Part shown: positions 1-7,383 of the stretch, one piece after another | Layout of the letters: each line of letters begins with the position of its first letter | How positions within the stretch are numbered: the stretch's first letter is position 1 | Origin: Constrictibacter sp. MBR-5 | GTDB lineage: Bacteria; Pseudomonadota; Alphaproteobacteria; JAJUGE01 | Length of the DNA stretch: 64,000 nt | NCBI RefSeq assembly: GCF_040549485.1 | Contig: NZ_JBEPTK010000003.1 | Location: 434,001-498,000 of the forward strand | Direction of reading: 5' to 3' | Notes under the pieces: model-generated | What the model was told of the DNA's origin: nothing | What the model saw: only the letters and a program-made list of their open reading frames with translations | The model's database searches: none | Translations under genes and position numbers: made by a program

Positions 1-88
1 TCTCGGCCGCCTGCACGCTGCAGGTGGCGCCCGCGGCGGCCAGGGCGATCGCCCCGGCCAGCAGCCAGGGGCGGGGTATGGCGGTCAT
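1..88 (-). CDS. Secreted protein, N-terminal signal peptide only (partial)
   Basis: The 5' end of a minus-strand gene runs off the left edge. It starts with ATG at 88 behind a clear GGAGGAGA ribosome site and encodes a typical Sec signal peptide: a short arginine-containing start, a hydrophobic Leu/Ala/Ile core, then Ala-Ala-Glu. Only about 29 residues are visible, so beyond export from the cytoplasm nothing can be said about its function. It is the same strand as the MFS/GGT pair upstream of it. Confidence 0.6.
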   Translation of the reverse strand, partial: MTAIPRPWLLAGAIALAAAGATCSVQAAE

Positions 89-163
89 GGTCTGTCTCCT
101 CCCGTCGCGATCCGTCTTGCGCGGATCGGAAGGGGGAAGCTTAGGGTAGGCGGGGCGGCCGCG

Positions 164-1411
164 TCACCCCGGGTTCGTTTCCCGCCCGGACACCACCTGC
201 CGGTTCGTCTCGACATAGGTCGCGAGCGCCAGGAGCATGAACAGCGCGCTGCCGTAGAACACCCAGCGCGGGTCGCCATTGTCCATGATCCAGCCATACA
301 GCACCGGCGTCACGGCGCCGCCCAGGCCGAGGCCGCTGGAGACGAAGCCGAACACCTTGCCGATCTGGCCGGGCGGCGCCACCGAGCGGACCAGCAGGTC
401 GCGCGACGGCAGCAGGCTGCCCTGCAGGGTCCCGGCGAGGCCGAACACCGCCGTCAGCACGGCGAACGGCATGGCGATCGCGCCCACGATCCCGGTCAGC
501 GCGGAGACGGCGAGCACGATGGCGACGAACAGCAGCAGCGGCCGGTGCGTCTTGTCGGCGAGCCAGCCGCCGACGAGGTTGCCGAACGAACTGCCGACGA
601 GGTAGGCGCTGAGCGCCGTGGTCACGACGGCGAGCGGCACGCCGTAGAGCACGTCGAGGGCCGCCACGCTGAAATTGCGGATGCCGCCGAAGGCCATGGC
701 GAAGACGCACTGGAACAGGAAGCACATCATCACCGGCCGCGACAGCAGCAGCGCCACGCCGGATCTGACCTCGCCACCCGCCGCGGAGCCACCCGCCGAC
801 GCGCCACCCTTTGGTTTGCGCCCGCTCTCCTCGGCCAGCCGGCTGAACTGGCTGGCGAGCAGTGCCGCCACGATCAGGCCGGCCGCCCCCGCCGCCAGGA
901 ACGCGACGTGCAGCCCGAACAGCTGCGCCAGGGCGATCATCACGATCGGCGCCGCCGCCCAGCCCAGGTTGCCGCTGACGGCGTGATAGCTGAAGGCGCG
1001 GCCCAGCCGCCCCTTGTCGACCGAGGCCGACAGGATCGAGAAGTCGGCCGGGTGGAAGACCGAATTGCCGATCCCGCCGATCGCCGCCAGCAGGATCATC
1101 ATCCAGTAGCTGTCGGTCAGGCCGAACCCCGCGATGGCGACCGCATAGAGCGACAGGCCGCCGATCAGCAGGTTGCGCGCGCCGATCCGGTCGACCAGGA
1201 ACCCCACGGGCGTCTGGGTCAGGCCGGTCGACACGCCGGCGACCGTCATGATGACGCCCAGCTGCAGGAAGCTCAGCCCGTATGCCTGCGCCATCAGCGG
1301 GAACAGCGGCGGCAGCGCCAGCTGATAGAAATGGCTCAGGAAATGGGCGCTGGTGACGAGGCCGATCGCCCGGACCTCGCGGCCGGCGGCCGGCGCTGCT
1401 GCGGTCGTCAT
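164..1411 (-). CDS. MFS transporter
   Basis: A 415-residue protein of major facilitator length with about 12 hydrophobic segments. The loop after the second helix carries the family motif-A-like stretch GFLVDRIGARN (around residues 70-80), and a central hydrophilic Gly/Ser/Lys linker (about 195-215) separates the two six-helix halves. The general look is that of the fosmidomycin-resistance/multidrug-exporter side of the superfamily; the substrate is unknown. Its start lies 7 nt after the gamma-glutamyltransferase stop, so the two are probably one operon and it may move that enzyme's substrate or product (inference). Confidence 0.85.
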   Translation of the reverse strand: MTTAAAPAAGREVRAIGLVTSAHFLSHFYQLALPPLFPLMAQAYGLSFLQLGVIMTVAGVSTGLTQTPVGFLVDRIGARNLLIGGLSLYAVAIAGFGLTDSYWMMILLAAIGGIGNSVFHPADFSILSASVDKGRLGRAFSYHAVSGNLGWAAAPIVMIALAQLFGLHVAFLAAGAAGLIVAALLASQFSRLAEESGRKPKGGASAGGSAAGGEVRSGVALLLSRPVMMCFLFQCVFAMAFGGIRNFSVAALDVLYGVPLAVVTTALSAYLVGSSFGNLVGGWLADKTHRPLLLFVAIVLAVSALTGIVGAIAMPFAVLTAVFGLAGTLQGSLLPSRDLLVRSVAPPGQIGKVFGFVSSGLGLGGAVTPVLYGWIMDNGDPRWVFYGSALFMLLALATYVETNRQVVSGRETNPG

Positions 1412-1418
1412 CGGCGGG

Positions 1419-2999
1419 TCAGTAGCCCAGGGCCAGCCCGTCCTTGCGCGGGTCCGACCCGCCGGTGAGGGTGCCGCGCTCGCGGTCGATCCAGATCGCC
1501 TGTCCGCCGCCGTGCGGCTTGTCGATCGGCTTCAGCTTGTGGCCCAGGCGGCTCAGCGCCTCGCACGCCTCGAAGCCGATGCCGCGCTCGACCTCGACCT
1601 GGCCCTCGAAGGCGAAGAGCCGCGCGAGGTCGATGGCCGCCTGCGGATCCATGCCGTAGTCCAGGATGCTGGTCAGCACCCAGGCGTGGCCGACCGGCTG
1701 GTAGTGGCCGCCCATCACGCCGAACGGCATGACCGCCTCGCCGCCCTTGGTCAGCATGCCGGGGATGATGGTGTGCATCGGGCGCTTGCGCGGCGCGATG
1801 CAGTTCGGATGGTCGGGGTCGATCACGAAGCCCAGGCCGCGGTTCTGCAGCATCACGCCGGACTTGGGCGCCATGATGCCGCTGCCGAACGCCTTGAACA
1901 GCGAGTTGATGAACGAGCAGGCGTTGCCGTCCTCGTCGACCACGCAGAGATAGACCGTGTCCTCGTGCGGCGGCAGCCCGGCCGGCGGCAGGTCGGCCAT
2001 CGAGCGCTCGTCGCTCATGAAGCCGCGCAGGTCGGCCGCATAGGCCTTGTCGAGCAGGCGCGCCATCGGCACGTCGGCCATGCGCGGGTCGGCGACGAAG
2101 GCGTTGCGGTCGCGGAAGGCGAGGCGCGTCGCCTCGATCAGGCGGTGCAGGCGCGTCACCGACAGCGGCCCGCCGGGCGCCGGCTCGTAGCCCTCCAGGA
2201 TGTTCAGCATCAGCAGCGCGATGATGCCCACCCCGTTCGGCGGGCACTCGTGCACGGTATAGCCGCGATAGTCGGTCGTGATCGGCTCGACATATTCGGC
2301 CTGCTGCGCGGCGAAATCGTCCAGCGTATGCAGCCCGCCCTTGGACCGCAGGTAGCCCACGATGTCTTCGGCGATCTCGCCGGTATAGAAGGCGTCGCGG
2401 CCGCCCTCGGCCACCATGCGCAGCGTCCGGCCCAGTTCCTTCTGGACGAAGCGCTCGCCCTCGGCCAGCGGCGTGCCGAACAGGCGCGCGGCGGACTCGT
2501 CCTTCCGCATCTTCGCCGCCTCGCCGGCCCAGTCGAGCGCCACGCGGCCGTGCACGACGAAGCCCTGCTCGGCATAGCGGATCGCCGGCTGCAGCAGCTC
2601 GTCCAGGCCCTTGCGGCCATGGTCGGCGACCAGCCGCGACCAGGCGTCGATGGCGCCCGGCACCGTCACGCAGTGCGGCGTCATGTCGGGGATCGCGGTG
2701 ATGCCGCGCTCGCGGTACCAGTCGGCGGTCGCGGCGGCCGGCGCATGGCCGGATCCGTTCATCGCGATGACCTTGCCCGAACCGGCCGGCGCGTAGAGGC
2801 AGAAGCAGTCGCCGCCGATGCCGGTCGATTCCGGCTCGACCACGCAGAGCACGGCGCAGGCGGCGACGGCGGCGTCCACGGCGTTGCCGCCGGCGCGCAG
2901 CACGTCGAGTGCCGCCAGGCTCGCCGCCGGCTGCGACGTCGCCACCATGGCGTTCGTGGAACGCGCCGCAGAGCGGCCGGGAATATGGAAATCGCGCAT
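1419..2999 (-). CDS. ggt: Gamma-glutamyltransferase family protein
   Basis: A 526-residue N-terminal-nucleophile hydrolase of the gamma-glutamyltranspeptidase family. Family members cleave or transfer gamma-glutamyl groups (glutathione and analogues, sometimes gamma-lactam or acylated substrates) after self-cleavage in front of a catalytic Thr. Here the likely nucleophile is Thr348 in DTVYLCVVDEDGN, followed by the family run SGIMAPKSGVMLQNRG. The N-terminal half carries the expected GGNAVDAAVA motif near residues 37-46. No signal peptide is visible, unlike the periplasmic enterobacterial enzyme, so a cytoplasmic role is likely. First gene of a probable operon with the downstream MFS exporter. 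Confidence 0.9.
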   Translation of the reverse strand: MRDFHIPGRSAARSTNAMVATSQPAASLAALDVLRAGGNAVDAAVAACAVLCVVEPESTGIGGDCFCLYAPAGSGKVIAMNGSGHAPAAATADWYRERGITAIPDMTPHCVTVPGAIDAWSRLVADHGRKGLDELLQPAIRYAEQGFVVHGRVALDWAGEAAKMRKDESAARLFGTPLAEGERFVQKELGRTLRMVAEGGRDAFYTGEIAEDIVGYLRSKGGLHTLDDFAAQQAEYVEPITTDYRGYTVHECPPNGVGIIALLMLNILEGYEPAPGGPLSVTRLHRLIEATRLAFRDRNAFVADPRMADVPMARLLDKAYAADLRGFMSDERSMADLPPAGLPPHEDTVYLCVVDEDGNACSFINSLFKAFGSGIMAPKSGVMLQNRGLGFVIDPDHPNCIAPRKRPMHTIIPGMLTKGGEAVMPFGVMGGHYQPVGHAWVLTSILDYGMDPQAAIDLARLFAFEGQVEVERGIGFEACEALSRLGHKLKPIDKPHGGGQAIWIDRERGTLTGGSDPRKDGLALGY

Positions 3000-3202
3000 C
3001 GCGCCTGTCTCCGCGGGGGCGGGAAAAACGCGATATTAGCGAGACGACGTGACGCAGGCCAGAAAAGCCGTCACGTGCCGTGCCGATGACGGGCGCGGAC
3101 GAAATTGGTGACGCGACGGCCGTTCCGGCGTTGTGCCTGTGGTTCGTCCCGAACGGCTTCGCGACGAACGCCGGTCCGGAATGAGACGCTGAAAGGTGGA
3201 CG

Positions 3203-3682
3203 ATGTACCGATGGCTCGTGGTGCTGCTCGCGCTGGCCGGGACGGCGGCCGCTCAGCAGCCGCCGGAAAAGCAACAGACGGAGAAACAACAGGCGGAGAA
3301 GCAGGAACCCGAGAAGATGCACATGATGCGTCCCGACGACATGCTCTACTGCCACCTCGTCGCGCAGCAGGCGCTGAAGTCGGAGCAGGTCGGCCTGATG
3401 TCGAAGCGGGACTACGAGGCCGTCTCGCGGCTCGCCCGGACGGCGAAGGGGATCCAGGTCCTCGACCAGGTGCAGGACGCCACGTTCCGCGGCCTCGCCG
3501 ACTATGTCGGCAACGATATCTGGAACAGTGCGAACCTGAAGAACCAGGAAGCCATCGCCGCGACCGACAATCGCGACGTGGTGGCGCGCGAGCGGTTCCT
3601 GACCGCGTGCCTCATCAACATCGCCAACCTGGGAATGGGCACCGCGGAGGCCTATCGCCGCAAGCTCCTGTACGACCGATAG
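3203..3682 (+). CDS. Secreted hypothetical protein with Gln/Glu/Lys-rich linker
   Basis: A 159-residue protein with a clean Sec signal peptide (hydrophobic VVLLALAG then TAAA, cleavage near residue 17). A low-complexity stretch built on the EKQQ repeat follows (about 20-38), then a helical domain with two cysteines. ATG at 3203 has a GGTGG-type ribosome site just upstream. I do not recognise the family. The composition suggests a periplasmic or cell-envelope protein with a flexible N-terminal tether. Confidence 0.65.
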   Translation: MYRWLVVLLALAGTAAAQQPPEKQQTEKQQAEKQEPEKMHMMRPDDMLYCHLVAQQALKSEQVGLMSKRDYEAVSRLARTAKGIQVLDQVQDATFRGLADYVGNDIWNSANLKNQEAIAATDNRDVVARERFLTACLINIANLGMGTAEAYRRKLLYDR

Positions 3683-3829
3683 GACCGGGCGCCAGGGAAC
3701 CTTGACCAGGACGGGTTGAGGAGAATGCCGGTCCGGCTGAGCCTTTCTCAGTTGCGGTGTTCGGCGGCTGGCGCTCCCATGGGCGCCGTGCCCACAGCCA
3801 CCCCACCTAAAAGCCCCTGCGAGGTTCCC

Positions 3830-4330
3830 ATGCCGCCGTCCCCCGTCGTCACGCTCGCCGGCCTCCCCCTGCAGACCCAGGCGCACGGCGACAGTTTCGA
3901 GGCGCGCATGGCGCCCGTGGCGGCACCGGCCGGCGCCCGCCGCCTCGGCGCCCGCCTCGTCGAGGTGCCGCCCGGCAAGAAGGCCTGGCCGTATCACTGC
4001 CACCACGCCAACGACGAGATGTTCGTGATCCTGTCGGGCCGCGGCGAACTGCGCTTCGGCGGGCAGGTCCACGCCGTCGCCGCCGGCGACGTCGTCGTCT
4101 GTCCCTCGGGCGGCCCCGAGACTGCCCACCAAATCGCCGCCCTCGGGCCGGAGCCGCTGCGCTACCTCGCCGTCAGCACGATGAACGAGCCCGACGTCAT
4201 GGAATACCCGGATTCCGGCAAACTCACCGTCTTCGCCGGCGCCGCCCCCGGCGGCGACAAGGCCGCCCGCCGCGTGGCACTCAACGTCCGGACGCGCGAC
4301 GGCGTGGACTATTGGGAGGGGGAGGGGTGA
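3830..4330 (+). CDS. Cupin domain protein
   Basis: A 166-residue single-domain cupin. The metal-site pattern is visible: WPYHCHHANDEMFVILSG around residues 50-67 (HxH plus downstream Glu), and a second motif near residue 106 (GPETAHQ, His retained). I chose ATG 3830 because GCGAGG sits directly upstream and the longer frame lacks cupin-like sequence. Function is unknown; such cupins are isomerases, dioxygenases or sugar-binding proteins. The 3' end overlaps the convergent membrane-protein gene by 22 nt. Confidence 0.75.
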   Translation: MPPSPVVTLAGLPLQTQAHGDSFEARMAPVAAPAGARRLGARLVEVPPGKKAWPYHCHHANDEMFVILSGRGELRFGGQVHAVAAGDVVVCPSGGPETAHQIAALGPEPLRYLAVSTMNEPDVMEYPDSGKLTVFAGAAPGGDKAARRVALNVRTRDGVDYWEGEG

Positions 4331-5037
4331 GGCGGCGCGGCGGCCTGCTCCCGCCGGGCACGGTCGAGGAAGGCTCTCGCCTCGCCGACGATTTGGTCGG
4401 GGTACTCCGGCAGGTTTGCCAGTGGATGCCGGACGATGTTTTGCCGTCTCCACCAGCGGCGCCGTAACCCCGGTGCGCCGTCGCGCAGCCGCACTTCGAG
4501 CTGGTGCTGTCTGAAGCCCTTCCGAGACAGGGTGAAATGCCGGATGTCCGTCACGTCCGACCAGTCGAACCGCTGCGGCTTCCAACCGTCGATCGTGAGG
4601 CCGTTCCGGTCGAGGATCAGGGCCTGGCGACTGGCGCGGTCCGGATCGCTTCCCACCCGCCAAAGGACGACGACGGCCAGCGCCGAGAGCAGCGCGCTCA
4701 ACAGGGTCGCCGCGATCATCGTGAAGGCGCGCCGGCCGTCTCCGCCCATCCCGTGGGTCAGGCAGAGCCATGCCGTTGCGGCAACGCTCGCGGTCGCATA
4801 GGCGATGACGCCGATAAAGCAGGAGACGAGGCCCAGCCCGCTCGGGCGGAAGATCCGTCGCTCCGGCGTTGGCGGCATTTGGTTCAGGACGGGCGATCCC
4901 GTCCTGAACAGCGCGCGGTCGTACCAGATCACGAGGCTCGTCATGACGGCGATGCCGGCCCAGAAGAGCGCTCGGTAGCCCCGCAATGCGGCATCCGACT
5001 CCCGATCCGTCAGTCCGCCTGCCGCGACGAGCACCAT
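4309..5037 (-). CDS. Membrane protein with PH-like cytoplasmic domain
   Basis: About 242 residues with three or four hydrophobic segments (near 17-35, 60-80 and 95-120), followed by a basic hydrophilic domain. In that domain, the run LILDRNGLTIDGW then RFDWSDVTDIRHF resembles the bacterial PH-like domains found in small membrane proteins (STM3941/YcxB type). The start at 5037 is my estimate; a shorter start at about 4945 is possible. The open frame continues upstream as a shadow of the divergent exoD start region. No function can be assigned. Confidence 0.55.
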   Translation of the reverse strand: MVLVAAGGLTDRESDAALRGYRALFWAGIAVMTSLVIWYDRALFRTGSPVLNQMPPTPERRIFRPSGLGLVSCFIGVIAYATASVAATAWLCLTHGMGGDGRRAFTMIAATLLSALLSALAVVVLWRVGSDPDRASRQALILDRNGLTIDGWKPQRFDWSDVTDIRHFTLSRKGFRQHQLEVRLRDGAPGLRRRWWRRQNIVRHPLANLPEYPDQIVGEARAFLDRARREQAAAPPHPSPSQ

Positions 5038-5170
5038 CAGCCACGCCGGCTTTCCCTGCGGAGACTCGCCGCAACCGCCGGAACCTCGCGTGGCGGCCGG
5101 GCGTTTTCCGCCGACCGCCGCAAGCGCCGATCCGGAAACGGGGCGGATCCGTCGGCGCCGAGGAGCCCCC

Positions 5171-5758
5171 ATGCCGGAAGAACGCACACGCGCGCTCAGC
5201 GAGGTCCTGGAACACCTGGAGCGGTCGGTGCACGGCCGGAGCATCACCGTCCAGGACATGATGGACGCACTCGGCAGGAAATCCTTCGCCGCGATGATCA
5301 TGATCTTCGCGCTGCTCGCGGCTTCTCCGGCCAGTGCCGTTCCGGGGCTGACGGCGACGGTCGGCCTCGCGGTCGCCGTGATGGTCGTCCAGATGCTCGC
5401 CGGGCGCGATTGCATCTGGCTGCCCGGTTTCCTCGCCGGGCGGCGCATCCCGTCGCAGCGCGTGTGCCAGGCGATCGGCTGGCTGCGCAGGCCGGTACAT
5501 GCGGTCGAGCGCGTGCTCCGGCCGCGGATGACGTTCCTGATCAAGCGCCCGTGGCTCTATCTGCCGCTGTCGCTCATGCTCTGCATCGCCCTGTTCATGC
5601 CCTTCATGGAGGTGGTCCCGACGTCGGGCTCGATCGCCGCGACGGTGGTGGCGCTGTTCGCGGCGGGGATGCTGATGCGGGACGGCGCCCTGGTCTTCGC
5701 CGCGACCCTGCTGTCGGCAGCCGTTCCCGGTGCGGTCTGGTGGTTCGGGTTCGCGTGA
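5171..5758 (+). CDS. ExoD-family membrane protein
   Basis: 195 residues matching the ExoD (exopolysaccharide synthesis D) family. A short helical N-terminus with the characteristic VQDMMDALGRKSFAAMIMIF entry is followed by four or five hydrophobic segments and the typical PxxxxPG turn (ASAVPGLTA). ExoD-like proteins sit in the inner membrane and were first linked to exopolysaccharide production in rhizobia; their biochemistry is unknown. ATG 5171 has an upstream GAGG site (GAGGAGCCCC). Divergent from the PH-like membrane protein. Confidence 0.8.
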   Translation: MPEERTRALSEVLEHLERSVHGRSITVQDMMDALGRKSFAAMIMIFALLAASPASAVPGLTATVGLAVAVMVVQMLAGRDCIWLPGFLAGRRIPSQRVCQAIGWLRRPVHAVERVLRPRMTFLIKRPWLYLPLSLMLCIALFMPFMEVVPTSGSIAATVVALFAAGMLMRDGALVFAATLLSAAVPGAVWWFGFA

Positions 5759-5768
5759 GCGCGGCGGG

Positions 5769-6671
5769 CTAGGGGTCGAGCCGGCGGTGGTGGCCGGGAG
5801 GCCCGACCTGTGCCGCCAGCCACGCGCGCAGGCGCCTGACCCGGCGGTCGCGGCGCAGGCCGGGCGGGTAGACGAGCCAGTAGGCGCCGCCGGTCTCCAG
5901 CCGGTGCGGGAACGGCGCCGCGAGGCGCCCCGCCTGGATGTCGGCGGCGGCGATCTCCATCCCCGCCAGGGTGACGCCGGCGCCGTCGATGGCGGCGCAC
6001 AGGCCGAGGCCGGCGGAATCGACCGTGGTCACCGCCGCCGGCCGCAGCGGCCCGCCGGGCAGCGACGCGTTCCAGGCCTCGAAGTCGGCGCGCCGGTGCT
6101 GCGACAGGAACAGGTTGGCGCCGTTCACCGCCGCGCGCGGGTCTGCACCGGCACCGAACCCGGGCGCCGCCAGCAGCGTCACCGTCTCGGCGAACAGCAG
6201 CTCCGCCTCCAGCCCCGGCCATTCTCCGCGGCCATGCCGGATGGCGACGTCCGCGTCGCCGGCGGCGAGATCCACCGCCTCCTGCGTCGCCGAGATCAGC
6301 AGGGCGCTCCCCGCCGTCTCGAACGGGTACGTCGCCAGCCGCGGCGACAGCCAGTGCACCGCGAAGGTCGGCAGCATGCTGAGCCGGAGCGGCCCCGCCG
6401 TCCGCGCCTCGGTCAGCCGGGCGAGGCCGGCCGCGATGCGCCCGAAGCCGGCGGTCAGGTCCGGCGCCAGCGCCCGGCCGGCCGCCGTCGCCTCCAGCCC
6501 GGCGCCCGAGCGGCGCAGCAGGTCGACGCCCAGCACCTCCTCCAGCACGCGCAGCTGGTGGCTGACGGCCGACGGCGTGACGCCCAGTTCCTCGGCCGCC
6601 GCCTTGACCGATCCGTGCCGCGCCGCCGCCTCGAAGGCGCGCAGCGCGTTGAGCGGCACCCCTATGCGCAT
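5769..6671 (-). CDS. LysR-family transcriptional regulator (GcvA-like)
   Basis: 300 residues: an N-terminal winged helix-turn-helix (residues 5-65, with FEAAARHGSVKAAAEELGVT and then PSAVSHQLRVLEE), and a periplasmic-binding-protein-like effector domain (about 90-295). The helix-turn-helix and the VPLNALRAFEAAARH opening resemble GcvA/AmpR-type members. ATG 6671 is preferred because it places the DNA-binding domain at the usual position; longer starts add only low-complexity sequence. The target is not evident, since no divergent metabolic gene lies next to it. Confidence 0.85.
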   Translation of the reverse strand: MRIGVPLNALRAFEAAARHGSVKAAAEELGVTPSAVSHQLRVLEEVLGVDLLRRSGAGLEATAAGRALAPDLTAGFGRIAAGLARLTEARTAGPLRLSMLPTFAVHWLSPRLATYPFETAGSALLISATQEAVDLAAGDADVAIRHGRGEWPGLEAELLFAETVTLLAAPGFGAGADPRAAVNGANLFLSQHRRADFEAWNASLPGGPLRPAAVTTVDSAGLGLCAAIDGAGVTLAGMEIAAADIQAGRLAAPFPHRLETGGAYWLVYPPGLRRDRRVRRLRAWLAAQVGPPGHHRRLDP

Positions 6672-6729
6672 GTCCCGCTCTCGTCCGCTCCCGCGGCGGC
6701 AGCGGCGCCCCTGGTGCCGTTGCCGCGCC

Positions 6730-7098
6730 CTATTCGTACTCGGCCCAAGTCTCGCCGGAGTTGCGGTTGTAGAACAGGGTGATCTTGGAGACCGTGCAGA
6801 GGTCGAAGCCGTACCACTCGGCTTCCTCGGCATCGTCGTAGACGACCTTGACGTCCCATTTGCAGGTGCCCGCCCGCTTCGGGAACGTCACGTTCAGCCG
6901 CTGCCCGGTCTCGAGAACGTCGCTGCCGAGCACGTCGTCGGCCCACTCGTCCGACTTGGTCGGCCCGACATAGACCTCTTCGATCGTATAGCCGGTCTTG
7001 TTTATCAGCGTGAAATCCTGCTTGCCCTGGGCGTGGGCGCCCGCGGCGGTGAACAGGCCGAGCGCGAGCAGGCCGGCAGTGACGAACCGACGCAACAT
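6730..7098 (-). CDS. Small secreted protein, beta-rich, two cysteines
   Basis: 122 residues with a Sec signal peptide (cleavage after AGAHA, about residue 23). The acidic mature domain begins with FTLINKTGYTIEEVYVGP and contains a CKWDVKVVYDD strand pair and a second Cys near residue 101, so a disulphide is possible. The stretch of short beta strands with a conserved Trp-rich end (ETWAEYE) suggests a small beta-sandwich. It belongs to a widespread family of unknown function in alphaproteobacteria. Strong ribosome site TCCGGAGAA before ATG 7098. Confidence 0.7.
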   Translation of the reverse strand: MLRRFVTAGLLALGLFTAAGAHAQGKQDFTLINKTGYTIEEVYVGPTKSDEWADDVLGSDVLETGQRLNVTFPKRAGTCKWDVKVVYDDAEEAEWYGFDLCTVSKITLFYNRNSGETWAEYE

Positions 7099-7207
7099 CT
7101 AATTTTCTCCGGAGACGATTGGCGGCTGCCGGACGGCGGCCGCGGATCGCAGGTTAGGCGCTATGAGATTGACGATCGCTGAACGCGCCGTCCAGCGCTT
7201 GGGAGAC

Positions 7208-7238
7208 TTGCGACCCGTACCCCGCCTCCTGATATAGT
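7208..7238 (+). promoter_or_regulatory. Putative sigma70-type promoter of the SRP RNA gene
   Basis: A TTGCGA at 7208-7213 and GATATA at 7231-7236 are separated by 17 nt and end just before the predicted 5' end of the SRP RNA. The placement fits a constitutive promoter; the assignment is by eye. Confidence 0.45.
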
Positions 7239-7241
7239 GCC

Positions 7242-7341
7242 GTGGGAGGCTGGCGGCGGACGAGTCCCTCGCCAACCCGGTCAGGTCCGGAAGGAAGCAG
7301 CCGTAACGAGTTTCGGCTCGGGTCGCCGTCCAGTCTCCCAC
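7242..7341 (+). ncRNA. ffs: Signal recognition particle RNA, small bacterial type (4.5S)
   Basis: The universal SRP RNA apical core is present: GGTCAGGTCCGGAAGGAAGC at about 7279-7298, then AGCCGTAACGAG. The ends pair as GTGGGAGGCTGG (7242) with CCAGTCTCCCAC (7341), giving a single long hairpin of about 100 nt, as expected for the domain-IV-only bacterial RNA. The RNA scaffolds Ffh for co-translational membrane targeting. Its position directly before dnaX-ybaB-recR is a common alphaproteobacterial arrangement. Confidence 0.93.
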
Positions 7342-7383
7342 CTCATTCCGCGCCGCCGCATTCTTGAGTTGCCACGGGCCACG

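Noticed and set aside
3071-5500. 809-residue minus-strand open frame
   Set aside because: It spans three real genes on both strands in another frame, is rich in Arg/Pro/His as expected from GC-rich shadow frames, and has no recognisable domain.
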